DNA from: an uncultured Fidelibacterota bacterium
GTDB taxonomy: Bacteria > Marinisomatota > Marinisomatia > Marinisomatales > UBA1611
Direction of reading: 5' to 3'
Assembly: GCA_913043185.1 (NCBI GenBank)
Contig: CAJWMI010000062.1
Span: 1-10,209, forward strand
DNA: 10,209 nucleotides
Shown here one piece after another: positions 1-8,337 of this stretch. Each line of letters begins with the position of its first letter. Positions within the stretch are counted from its first letter, which is position 1. A model generated the notes under the pieces. The model did no database searches. It saw only the letters and a program-made list of their open reading frames with translations, and was not told where the DNA came from. The translations under genes and the position numbers were made by a program.

Positions 1-18
1 GTTGTTTCAACCTTAATA

Positions 19-48
19 TTTATATTATTGTTTTCCATGACATATAAT
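19..48 (+). promoter_or_regulatory. Candidate sigma-70-like promoter for the M28 peptidase gene
   Basis: A perfect TATAAT hexamer lies at 43-48, with a weak -35-like TTTATA at 19-24 and an 18-base spacer. Transcription would start near position 55, leaving a leader of about 28 bases before the ATG at 83. No Shine-Dalgarno sequence is visible in that leader, which is A/T-rich just before the start. AT-rich DNA produces such hexamers by chance, so the call rests on position and the exact -10 match. Confidence 0.4.
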
Positions 49-82
49 TAAAGGTGTTAAATTAATCTAAGAAAATTTAATT

Positions 83-1894
83 ATGACAGAAAACAGAAGA
101 TTATTATCAACAATATCTATCATTATCGTGGTTGGATTTTGTTTTTACTGGTTTCGTCAGATCGGGCCCGGAGACATAGGGTCTCCAGATTTTTCTGAGT
201 CTGATATCATGAAACATATCAGATTCTTGGCCGATGATGATAGGGCTGGCAGATATCCCGGAACCAGAGAATCAAGAGATGTTATTTCTTACCTCATCAA
301 TAATCTAAAATCATTTGGGGTTCAGCCAGGCGGTGAAAACGGATCTTTCAAGCAGACTTTTAGTCTTCTTGATAGTGTAAAACTTGGGAAAAATAATTCT
401 CTATCTGTGAATGAAAAACCCATGAATATAGAGCAAGACTATATTCCCCTATGGTTTTCTGGAAATGCGACCATTTCAAGCGATATTATCTTTGCCGGAT
501 ACGGTTTTAATATGGTAACTGATTCTCTGGTATGGAATGATTATAAAGAACTAAACGTAGAGGGGAAATGGGTAATGGTAATGAGGCACAGTCCTGAGCG
601 AGATAGCCCCCATTCCATCTATGCACCACACGCTGATCTGCATAAAAAAATGATAGAAGCGAGAGACCGAGGCGCAGCAGGAATATTATTTATTTCCCAA
701 ATAGAAGACACAACACTAATACCTTTTAAATATATATCCGGCTATTCAAAATCAGGAATCCCTGCTATTCATTTACATAATAACATTGCGGATAATATTC
801 TCAAAAAAGCGGGGACATCAAGAAAACTGATTCAAAATAAAATGAACCGACTTCTTAAGCCCGTATCTTTCAATATTCCAAATGTTACAATATCAGCAAG
901 CGTAGAGCTAAAAAACATTTACTCTAGGGCGGCCAATGTAATAGGAGAAATAGTTAGTAGAAATCACAGATACCGTGATGAATATATTGTTATTGGCGCT
1001 CACTTCGATCATCTGGGCTATGGCGGCCCCGGGTCTGGATCTCTGAAGCCAGATACAAGTGCAATACATAATGGTGCCAATGATAACGCTTCGGGTACAG
1101 CTGGATTGTTAGAGTTGGCTCATAAGCTTCAAACGAATAGGCAACTGTTGAAAAGAAGCATTCTGCTAATAGGCTTTGATGCTGAAGAAAAAGGACTACT
1201 AGGGTCTAAATATTTTATAGCAAATCCATCTATTGAAAAAAACAATATCGTTGCCATGATTAATATGGATATGATCGGAAAAATGAAGGACTCTACTGCA
1301 ATGATTGGGGGGGTTGGAACCTCACCGGTGTTTGAACCGATGTTAGACAGTTTGTCAAAAATTTCTAACATAAAATTAGAATATGATCAGGCTGGGTATG
1401 GACCAAGTGACCATGCAAGTTTTTATGCAGAAGACATTCCTGTATTATTCTTTTTTACCAGTGACTATAGTAACAACTATCACCTTCCAGAGGATGACTG
1501 GCAAGACATAAACTCTTCCGGAGAAAAACAAATACTAGAAATAATATATAAAGCAGTGATAGACCTAAGCAGAAATGAAAAGAAACCTGCATTCACGGTC
1601 GCAGGCCCTAAAAAACGACCAACTCAGAGATACAATCAAAAGGTAAAAATGGGGATAATGCCCCACTACGGCAGCACGGTTGAGGGGTTAAAGGTAGATA
1701 AAATCTATGACACAAGCGGTGCGGCTGCTAAGGCAGGTATTAGATCTGGAGATATAATCAAATCAATAAACAAAAAACCGATTAAAGATATTTATGAATA
1801 CATGAAGCGAATGGAAGAGATAAAACCGGGGCAAAGCATTCCCGTTGATATTAAAAGAGATGGCAAAATAATTATGCTCACGGTCAGATTTTAG
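83..1894 (+). CDS. Membrane-anchored M28 family zinc aminopeptidase with PA and PDZ domains
   Basis: Predicted metallo-aminopeptidase that removes N-terminal residues from peptides outside the cytoplasmic membrane. Residues 8-23 form a single hydrophobic segment with no lipobox, so it is probably a signal anchor with the enzyme in the periplasm. Residues ~120-270 resemble the PA insert common in this family. The catalytic domain (~280-500) shows the full M28 zinc set: H307 in GAHFDHLG, bridging D334 in NGANDNASG, catalytic E368 and ligand E369 in DAEEKG, D396 in NMDMIG, and H467 in YHLPEDDW. Residues ~520-603 are a PDZ domain with a typical AAAKAGIRSGDII stretch, which may bind peptide C-termini. 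The ATG at 83 places the membrane segment correctly. The gene converges on the transglycosylase gene with 60 bases between stops, so it is a separate transcription unit. Family assignment is secure; the substrate is unknown. Confidence 0.93.
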   Translation: MTENRRLLSTISIIIVVGFCFYWFRQIGPGDIGSPDFSESDIMKHIRFLADDDRAGRYPGTRESRDVISYLINNLKSFGVQPGGENGSFKQTFSLLDSVKLGKNNSLSVNEKPMNIEQDYIPLWFSGNATISSDIIFAGYGFNMVTDSLVWNDYKELNVEGKWVMVMRHSPERDSPHSIYAPHADLHKKMIEARDRGAAGILFISQIEDTTLIPFKYISGYSKSGIPAIHLHNNIADNILKKAGTSRKLIQNKMNRLLKPVSFNIPNVTISASVELKNIYSRAANVIGEIVSRNHRYRDEYIVIGAHFDHLGYGGPGSGSLKPDTSAIHNGANDNASGTAGLLELAHKLQTNRQLLKRSILLIGFDAEEKGLLGSKYFIANPSIEKNNIVAMINMDMIGKMKDSTAMIGGVGTSPVFEPMLDSLSKISNIKLEYDQAGYGPSDHASFYAEDIPVLFFFTSDYSNNYHLPEDDWQDINSSGEKQILEIIYKAVIDLSRNEKKPAFTVAGPKKRPTQRYNQKVKMGIMPHYGSTVEGLKVDKIYDTSGAAAKAGIRSGDIIKSINKKPIKDIYEYMKRMEEIKPGQSIPVDIKRDGKIIMLTVRF

Positions 1895-1954
1895 ACCGAC
1901 TGATGCTTGCCGCTCAACTCAATTGGAAATTTCTTTATTTATAGAACCACCCAT

Positions 1955-2941
1955 CTAGTTAGCCTTGTCTCGATCAGCTTGAGCATCTCTGACGGCATCT
2001 AAAGTGTTTTTACCGAATTTTCCATCTTCTTCTAATTCATAACCATTAGCATTTAATGCTTTTTGCAAATCTGCAACAGATTTACTATCTAAAGGATCAA
2101 AATTTTCTACAATATAGTCTAGTCTATTTTCAACATCTGAAAAAAGATCAGAACATCTTTCTCTAATTTTTTCAGTAAGACCAAGCACCGCCATGACATA
2201 ATTATCGGAGTGATTATATGCCCAAACTGATTTCCATATATTCCCCCCTTTAGAATAATCACTGCTACCTGCGATATATCCATTTTTAATTAAATAATTG
2301 GCTATGCTGGCCAATACATCTGGCCACTCATGGGGGCTTCTTATGCCATTTTTATCAAAATCAACAGAATAACGGTTAAAGCTAGATGGAATAAACTGAC
2401 CAAAACCAAAAGCACCAGCATATGAACCTTCAATACTCTGTGGGTCTATTTTATCTTCATAACAGTATTCAATGTAAGATGCTAATTCTTTTGATGCCCA
2501 CTTTGCCCTCTTTGGCATATCATGGATTTGTGTATAGAGTGAATTAAAAACCGTAAAACCCTTATAGTGCTTGCCATAATTGCTCTCGATTCCGGCAATG
2601 CTAAGTATGATAAATGGGTCTACATTGTATTTTCCCGAAACCTTGGTGATTAGGTCTTTATTTTCGCTATAAAATTTGGTTCCAGCAACAATACGAGACT
2701 CTTTGATAAATAATTTTTTATATTCTGTCCAAGATTTTTTTTCATATGGCCTTGCAAATCGCTCTGGTATTTTTTTATGCCTTTCGATTTTTTTACTCGA
2801 AAACACTTTATTGATATAGTCTACCGGAACTATTTTTTTATTAATTTTTTCCATTACCATTACATAGGCTAAATCATCAGATATTTTATTATTTCCAAAT
2901 AGTATTGAAAAAATTATTATTATGAATATAATTCTAAACAT
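1955..2941 (-). CDS. MltB-like lytic murein transglycosylase with C-terminal peptidoglycan-binding domain
   Basis: Predicted lytic transglycosylase that cuts the MurNAc-GlcNAc bond of peptidoglycan, leaving 1,6-anhydroMurNAc ends. Residues 1-15 are a very hydrophobic signal sequence without a lipobox cysteine, so unlike E. coli MltB it is probably soluble in the periplasm or anchored by the uncleaved segment. The SLT_2/MltB core spans ~70-265. E119 in GIESNYG is the expected catalytic acid, followed by the family blocks AGAFGFGQFIPSSF (175-188) and D-DKNG-R-----W-D-LASIANYL (194-217). Residues ~283-320 match a PG_binding_1 repeat (ADLQKALNANGY, then EDGKFGKNT). The ATG lies 9 bases after the stop of the CotH-like gene, so it is probably the last gene of the same transcript. 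It could help large exported proteins pass the wall, but general wall turnover is equally possible. Confidence 0.9.
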   Translation of the reverse strand: MFRIIFIIIIFSILFGNNKISDDLAYVMVMEKINKKIVPVDYINKVFSSKKIERHKKIPERFARPYEKKSWTEYKKLFIKESRIVAGTKFYSENKDLITKVSGKYNVDPFIILSIAGIESNYGKHYKGFTVFNSLYTQIHDMPKRAKWASKELASYIEYCYEDKIDPQSIEGSYAGAFGFGQFIPSSFNRYSVDFDKNGIRSPHEWPDVLASIANYLIKNGYIAGSSDYSKGGNIWKSVWAYNHSDNYVMAVLGLTEKIRERCSDLFSDVENRLDYIVENFDPLDSKSVADLQKALNANGYELEEDGKFGKNTLDAVRDAQADRDKAN

Positions 2942-2950
2942 TTGATCTCT

Positions 2951-5900
2951 TTATTTTACTAATAGCAATTTAATGCTGTCCTTAAATTTTTCAGTATTTA
3001 GTGTGCAAAAATATAAACCGGTGCCTAAATCTTGACCATAATCATTTTTACCATCCCATACTAGCGTGTTGAGACCCGGACTAAACTCATGGTTTGTAAG
3101 CACGCGAACTGTCTCTCCTAGTATATTTAATATCGATATTTTAAGAATCTGCTCATCAGGAATATTGAATCTTATTTTTACGTTGGAGTTGAACGGGTTT
3201 GGATATGCTGGATACAATAAATATTTATCTGGAACAGTGGATGCAATATCAGTATTTAAAGATTCAGTCACACTGTTTATATAACCCGGTGTACCGTTTC
3301 CGCTTGAATAAGACCAGGACTCTGCTAATTCATTCGGCAACTCTGGAGATCTAAGTTCGAGTGTTGGTCCATTCCCATCAGGCTCGATTGGCCAGGGCAA
3401 TGCATCATCGTACTCAAGCTGATCTATGAGCACACCAGAAATATCAAACAGGCTTATTGATTCACCGCCTCCGCTTAGTCCAAACTCAAAAGGACCAAAC
3501 ACATTTTGCGTCTCATTAAAAAAGTTGAAAAAAGCATTAACATCTTGTGCCAACACTATGTAGCCACCAGAGTCAATAATTGTTGAATCAGGCAATGTAT
3601 AGCGATGGTCTTCATTCTCATCAGTAAAAACCCAGCCGGAAATATCTATATTATCTGTCCCATTATTATAAATTTCAATCCAATCTTTAGGATCAAATTC
3701 ATCTGAGCTGTTATAGTTTATTTCATTTATTACTATGTCCAGAGTGTCACCACCAAGATATGGTTCAAACATAGCTGTCAGCGTAAAACCATCTGCGACC
3801 TGAATTTTCATGGACTGACTAGAGTCCGGAAACTGTGACCACCCTGAAAAAATATATCCTATATCGGGGATAGCGGTTACCTCAATAGGAATGCTTGGAT
3901 AGTAATATCCCCCCCACGGGTAAACCTCAGGGGTTACAGTATTGATTTGTATTTTACCTTCACCAGTGGAAGAAACATGAAATAATGTATAAGCAAGGCT
4001 TGGCAGATCAAAATAATTTCGAATGTGCTGCCTCATATACATAGACCTGTTTTGAGCAAAATTTTCCATAATCTGAATATGATAGTCCCAGTCTTGTGCA
4101 GAATTAGGCCAGCGATTTCGATGTGTGGGAATTATGTTTTCTATGTTGGAAGTCAGGGAGTCTAATCTGTTTATTAAATAACTTGATTTAAATATTGTGT
4201 TTAAACGATCAGAAAAAATATTAATAAAACGATTTTTATAATTATTATTCTCAAGAAGTTTCCTAAATAATAAGGTAGACCAGGGAGGATTTGGCCAACC
4301 TGGACCATTTGGCTCTGTAGCAAACTCTAGCGTGTTAAAATCATAGCCAAGGCCCATCCAGGGGATGCCAAAACCGAAATCAGTATCATATAAAATCCAC
4401 CTCCATAAACCATCACTAGAATGTGGCCTCCAGTATTTTATATTATTCCCGGGCCAGTCACGGTTATCAATATATATTTGCGCAATATTATAGTTTATAT
4501 GATTGTCTATGTCGATCCATTTTGATAAAGAGTCATAAACCAGAGGATTGGTCATGTCTGAGTTTTCAACATAGTTGATTAACTGATTATAATTATCCAT
4601 GGTTCCCTCGTTTGCATTCTGAACCTCTATCAGATCTAACTCATCAGGGTCAACAGGGTGATGGTTTGCGATAAAATGCTCACTCACTTTTTCACGAAGA
4701 TTATACAATCCCCAGAATTCTCCATTTAGATAGACCAACATTGGCCGGTAGGCCTGATAATCCAGGTCTATATTATCAAACAAACTTGTCATGTACCCAT
4801 CTCGTAGCATCGTAAAATTCCAATCATTTCCAGAATTTCTTAATACAAAACTTTGATAACTATCAATGTCCAAGTCAGGAAATAGCGGATAATCAAACTC
4901 ATTTGCTCCGTAATACCCTCTCGCAAAAAGAGAAAATGATTTTTGATCTTGCCCTCTGCTCCATCCACCAAAAATTTTTACCCCACCTGGTGAAGAAAAA
5001 TATGTACCATCATTTTCCAGAAGCTCAATATATATAGGTTTTTCCCAATCTTCCCAAAAGTTTGCCCCAAAATGCGGATAATCTGGCGATGCATTTGGCC
5101 CCATCACGTATATACCTGTGTAGTAATCAAAAAAATTATCAGGTGCGGTAGATAAAAACATCGTTGGAAAATTATAACTAACATTATCAAGTATATAGGT
5201 GGCAGTTTTAACAGGTGATTGCAGCCAACCGTCTTTAAATGCTGTTGCCCGAATCACTGTGTTATCTTGAACGTAAACAGGTGTTCCAGAATATAAATAT
5301 GAATCTGTACTTGGCTCTGAACCATCAAAAGTATAATAAATATCTACATCCGTATCTTCACTGTATATACCAACAAATATCGATGACTCATCATAAAACC
5401 CTGTAGAATGAGACAAACTAAGCTCACTAAGCACGCCCAACACTGACTCGTCCCCATTTGGGTAACCAGGTGTTGGGATCATAAACATTCCAATATTCTC
5501 TCCATCGTTCACTCTCCCTATTGAAACATCAGGCATAAGATTTTGGGTATATAATGAGTCTATAATAACACTATCTAAATCTGTAATAACAACCGTTTCC
5601 CCAGATGCGCTAATTTTAAAATTTGTATGGAGCATTGAGCCGGGCAAACCAATCTCATCTGCCACTTCTGATGCATCGTCTATAACAATGTCTCTGCCAA
5701 TAGTAAGGAATGGAATACAAGACATATCAGAGGAATTAATATCAAAATTATGAACCTGTATTGCTAACACATTTTGACCATCAGCGACCCATGTGTCTAA
5801 TGAGTCTACCCAATAAAGCGCTGGGCTACCACCATTATACATCTGAGCCTCTATCCAGCCATCAGTTCCTTGATCATGGCTTGGGGGATTTCCTGAAACA

Positions 5901-6493
5901 TTAGATCGTGCAAATTCAGAACCATTTAAATATGCTACAAACCCATCATCATAGTCTATATGTAGGGCAATTTTTTTTACATGTTCTGAATCTAAAATGT
6001 AAAACGATTTTCTAATATAGATTGATGTCGCTGGCGCAATTACCGTATTATCATCATTGTCGCCATAGCCAAATCCACTTGGTCCAATATCCCACCCCAT
6101 GGGACTAAAACTCAACTGATTCCAATTGGTTGGGGGGGGCTGGTAACCTATAAAATACCTCCACTGATCACCCCAGTTAATAATGGTCTCCCATTGTGCA
6201 ATAATATCTGTTCGATCTTTGTCAGATGCCATAACCAGTAAATATTGTTCAGGTCCAACAGAAATATTTGGAACCCTCCATTTAAACAAATTGTTTACAT
6301 CATCTGACAGTCCCCAATTATAAAGTGAAACACTGTTTGCAGAGGGGTTGTATAGCTCTATCCAGTCTGGGGTATCGCCATCTTCATCATAAAAGGTGGT
6401 CTGATTTGAGGATACAATCTCATTTATTTGTATCGTTTGGGATGTAACACTTGAAAAGATTACAAGGGTAAATAAATAAATTTTATTAATCAT
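2951..6493 (-). CDS. Secreted CotH-kinase / lamin-tail multidomain protein with T9SS sorting tail
   Basis: Very large surface or secreted protein of 1180 residues. Order: signal peptide (1-18); lamin-tail (LTD) beginning (~20-92); a ~185-residue beta-sandwich-like segment (~94-279) that seems inserted in the LTD; LTD end (~283-346, LHTNFKISASGETVVI); chitobiase-type C-terminal Ig domain (~355-435, YYTFDGSEPS); CotH kinase-like domain (~440-790); an InlB-B-like repeat (~840-911, GYIFSGW and LTAMFEP); a second LTD (~917-1070); and a T9SS type A tail (~1090-1180) with YPNPFN and a C-terminal Lys. The CotH domain carries K518 in QKSFSLFARGYYG, GLYNLRE at 595-601, NRDWPGNN at 677-684 and an acidic YDTDFGFG motif with D703 and D705, so the kinase-like active site looks intact. 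Known CotH proteins phosphorylate partner coat proteins; the target here is unknown. It lies 51 bases after the GH16 gene and just before the transglycosylase gene. Domain calls come from motifs, not profile searches. Confidence 0.87.
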   Translation of the reverse strand: MINKIYLFTLVIFSSVTSQTIQINEIVSSNQTTFYDEDGDTPDWIELYNPSANSVSLYNWGLSDDVNNLFKWRVPNISVGPEQYLLVMASDKDRTDIIAQWETIINWGDQWRYFIGYQPPPTNWNQLSFSPMGWDIGPSGFGYGDNDDNTVIAPATSIYIRKSFYILDSEHVKKIALHIDYDDGFVAYLNGSEFARSNVSGNPPSHDQGTDGWIEAQMYNGGSPALYWVDSLDTWVADGQNVLAIQVHNFDINSSDMSCIPFLTIGRDIVIDDASEVADEIGLPGSMLHTNFKISASGETVVITDLDSVIIDSLYTQNLMPDVSIGRVNDGENIGMFMIPTPGYPNGDESVLGVLSELSLSHSTGFYDESSIFVGIYSEDTDVDIYYTFDGSEPSTDSYLYSGTPVYVQDNTVIRATAFKDGWLQSPVKTATYILDNVSYNFPTMFLSTAPDNFFDYYTGIYVMGPNASPDYPHFGANFWEDWEKPIYIELLENDGTYFSSPGGVKIFGGWSRGQDQKSFSLFARGYYGANEFDYPLFPDLDIDSYQSFVLRNSGNDWNFTMLRDGYMTSLFDNIDLDYQAYRPMLVYLNGEFWGLYNLREKVSEHFIANHHPVDPDELDLIEVQNANEGTMDNYNQLINYVENSDMTNPLVYDSLSKWIDIDNHINYNIAQIYIDNRDWPGNNIKYWRPHSSDGLWRWILYDTDFGFGIPWMGLGYDFNTLEFATEPNGPGWPNPPWSTLLFRKLLENNNYKNRFINIFSDRLNTIFKSSYLINRLDSLTSNIENIIPTHRNRWPNSAQDWDYHIQIMENFAQNRSMYMRQHIRNYFDLPSLAYTLFHVSSTGEGKIQINTVTPEVYPWGGYYYPSIPIEVTAIPDIGYIFSGWSQFPDSSQSMKIQVADGFTLTAMFEPYLGGDTLDIVINEINYNSSDEFDPKDWIEIYNNGTDNIDISGWVFTDENEDHRYTLPDSTIIDSGGYIVLAQDVNAFFNFFNETQNVFGPFEFGLSGGGESISLFDISGVLIDQLEYDDALPWPIEPDGNGPTLELRSPELPNELAESWSYSSGNGTPGYINSVTESLNTDIASTVPDKYLLYPAYPNPFNSNVKIRFNIPDEQILKISILNILGETVRVLTNHEFSPGLNTLVWDGKNDYGQDLGTGLYFCTLNTEKFKDSIKLLLVK

Positions 6494-6544
6494 AGCTAGA
6501 TAACGATTTACACCACAATAAAAATTAGTGGTTTAATAATTTTT

Positions 6545-8335
6545 CTACTTAAGTAACATAATTTTATCATAATTTTTTTTTCCATTAACTATTGAACGAA
6601 TTACATAAATACCATTTGCCGCTATTTTCGCATCCCACAAAAAATATGTTGTCCCCGGTTGAAGAGCTCCTTCATATATAGTATGAACTTTTCTTCCTAC
6701 CAGATCAAAAACATCTATAGATGCACTACTTTTCACATGTGAAAAAATAGGAATAGAAATGTTATTATTAAAGGGATTGGGATATGGTTTTTCTAATTTA
6801 AATAAAGAAGGGGCGCTCCCCATACTTGACAATGAATTTTCCAGATAAATCTCTATCCCATTGATAAACGGCCCAGCATGAGTATATCCAACACCATATA
6901 TATCAGCTGAGAGATAGATGTCTAACACCCCATCTAAGACCTCAATATTATTTAATACAATAATATGGGCTGTATGCGGTTGTGTATACGATAATATATT
7001 TAAATTTTCGATAACTACATTGTCCTCGATTGTAATATCAAAAACTCTGTCACCGGGATTGTCATAGTGGTTTTCAGAGAACAACATTTTCAAAGTATAC
7101 ACTCCCGGTTTTAGCCTAACCTTATAAGATGCCACTCTGTTCAGAGAAGACCTGTAAATAATATCATTTTCCGTATTTTGAATATCTATTTCATTACTAA
7201 TATTCTGAAAATTGCCCGCAACAAAACCATATTCTTTATCTGGTCCCCATATCTGATCCCCATAATAATCCAATGCAAAGGCACCACCCGCATTGATTTT
7301 AATTGTATCTCCTAAAGGTTCTGGAATATTAATCCAGACAATATCAGATTGTAATATATTTTGACTATCATCTTGAATATTATACACTCCCATTACATTC
7401 ATACTAAGTGCATCCGTATCCATCATAAGATTAACAGTTCTATGATCACTATAAAACAGGGCATTAAGAAAAGAAACGCCCGCTAAATTGTAGTTTACTA
7501 CATTCGCAGCGCTTTCATAGGTAACCTCTTCACTAAATCGAACATTCAAAGAATTATTGTACTGCCTAGACCATATTACTTTTGGGGCTGAATAATCAAC
7601 ATAGCCTATATCTGATATTGTAGTTAAACACAAAATCATTTTTCCATTCTCAAAATGTATGTTGTCTTCAATAAAAAGAGATTGATTCCCTCCCCAAGTA
7701 TGATCATGACTTTTCTCCCATTTATTATAATCAAAAGTGTCAAAATCATCTTTCCACTGAAAAGTAAAATTTGAATCACTTCCCGTGTCTCCTTCGCCTG
7801 GTGTGTAGGCTGAATAGCTCACGTAATCGTAGTATGAAAACCTTGGCAATATTTCAGGATTCCAGGATCCAACCCAGTCTTCATATACTGGGTTCCATAT
7901 ATTCATCATGATTTTTTGTGAGTAATGAATAGAGTCTATGTGTTCTCCCGATTGCCTATAAACCTCATCGCCATCAATGAACCATGCGACATATTCAGGG
8001 GTCCATTCAAAACCATAAACATGAAAATCCTCATGTGGGTTGAACGGAACATAGTGCTGTCTTATATGAGATTTCTGACCCCATGTAATCGTATTAAAAT
8101 CCACAACATGATCATAAACACCCAATATCTCAATATCAATTTCAGACCATGGCGTGTTTGGATTATCATCATTATATGTAAAAAAAGAAGACACCAGCCC
8201 TTCACCCTGGGCCGGCTTATATCTAGCTTCAAATTTTCCATATAGGTATGACTCGTGCGTCCGGAGTTCGGCTCCTCGATAAAGTTGCCCAAAAGACCAA
8301 CTTATAATCAGAACTGCAGTGACTGATATTCTCAT
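6545..8335 (-). CDS. Secreted circularly permuted GH16 beta-glucanase (lichenase-like) with Ig-like, malectin-like and T9SS tail domains
   Basis: Predicted endo-beta-glucanase, probably a 1,3-1,4-beta-glucanase (lichenase-type). A short signal peptide (1-16, cleavage before QLYRG) leads directly into the catalytic half: GAELRTHESYLYGKFEARYKP (21-41), then WSEIDIEILG with nucleophile E65, D67 and acid/base E69, and IMMNIWN (142-148). Only afterwards come the strands that start ordinary GH16 lichenases (~190-238: W-DDFDTFD-NKWEKS, TWGGN, FENGKMILCLT), joined through a PGEGDTGSDS linker (179-188). This is the order known from the Fibrobacter succinogenes lichenase. Next are an SbsA-like Ig domain (~250-335), a malectin-like domain (~343-498; INAGG, NTENDIIYRSS, GVYTLKMLFSE) and a T9SS tail (~508-596, YPNPFN). 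The ATG lies 2 bases after the preceding stop, suggesting translational coupling. Activity on mixed-linkage glucan versus laminarin cannot be settled from sequence by eye. Confidence 0.92.
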   Translation of the reverse strand: MRISVTAVLIISWSFGQLYRGAELRTHESYLYGKFEARYKPAQGEGLVSSFFTYNDDNPNTPWSEIDIEILGVYDHVVDFNTITWGQKSHIRQHYVPFNPHEDFHVYGFEWTPEYVAWFIDGDEVYRQSGEHIDSIHYSQKIMMNIWNPVYEDWVGSWNPEILPRFSYYDYVSYSAYTPGEGDTGSDSNFTFQWKDDFDTFDYNKWEKSHDHTWGGNQSLFIEDNIHFENGKMILCLTTISDIGYVDYSAPKVIWSRQYNNSLNVRFSEEVTYESAANVVNYNLAGVSFLNALFYSDHRTVNLMMDTDALSMNVMGVYNIQDDSQNILQSDIVWINIPEPLGDTIKINAGGAFALDYYGDQIWGPDKEYGFVAGNFQNISNEIDIQNTENDIIYRSSLNRVASYKVRLKPGVYTLKMLFSENHYDNPGDRVFDITIEDNVVIENLNILSYTQPHTAHIIVLNNIEVLDGVLDIYLSADIYGVGYTHAGPFINGIEIYLENSLSSMGSAPSLFKLEKPYPNPFNNNISIPIFSHVKSSASIDVFDLVGRKVHTIYEGALQPGTTYFLWDAKIAANGIYVIRSIVNGKKNYDKIMLLK

Positions 8336-8337
8336 GA

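Noticed and set aside
1881..1898. Possible terminator hairpin CGGTC...GACCG overlapping the M28 stop codon
   Set aside because: Only 5 base pairs with an 8-base loop and no T-run on either strand; too weak for a terminator call in the convergent 60-base gap.
6512..6532. Inverted repeat ACCAC...GTGGT between the GH16 and CotH-like genes
   Set aside because: Five pairs with an 11-base AT-rich loop and no U-tract in the direction of transcription; not distinguishable from chance.
8062..8292. Small frames overlapping the GH16, CotH-like, M28 and foldase genes in other frames
   Set aside because: They lie wholly within well-supported genes, have no family motifs, and appear to be shadows of the real coding frames.
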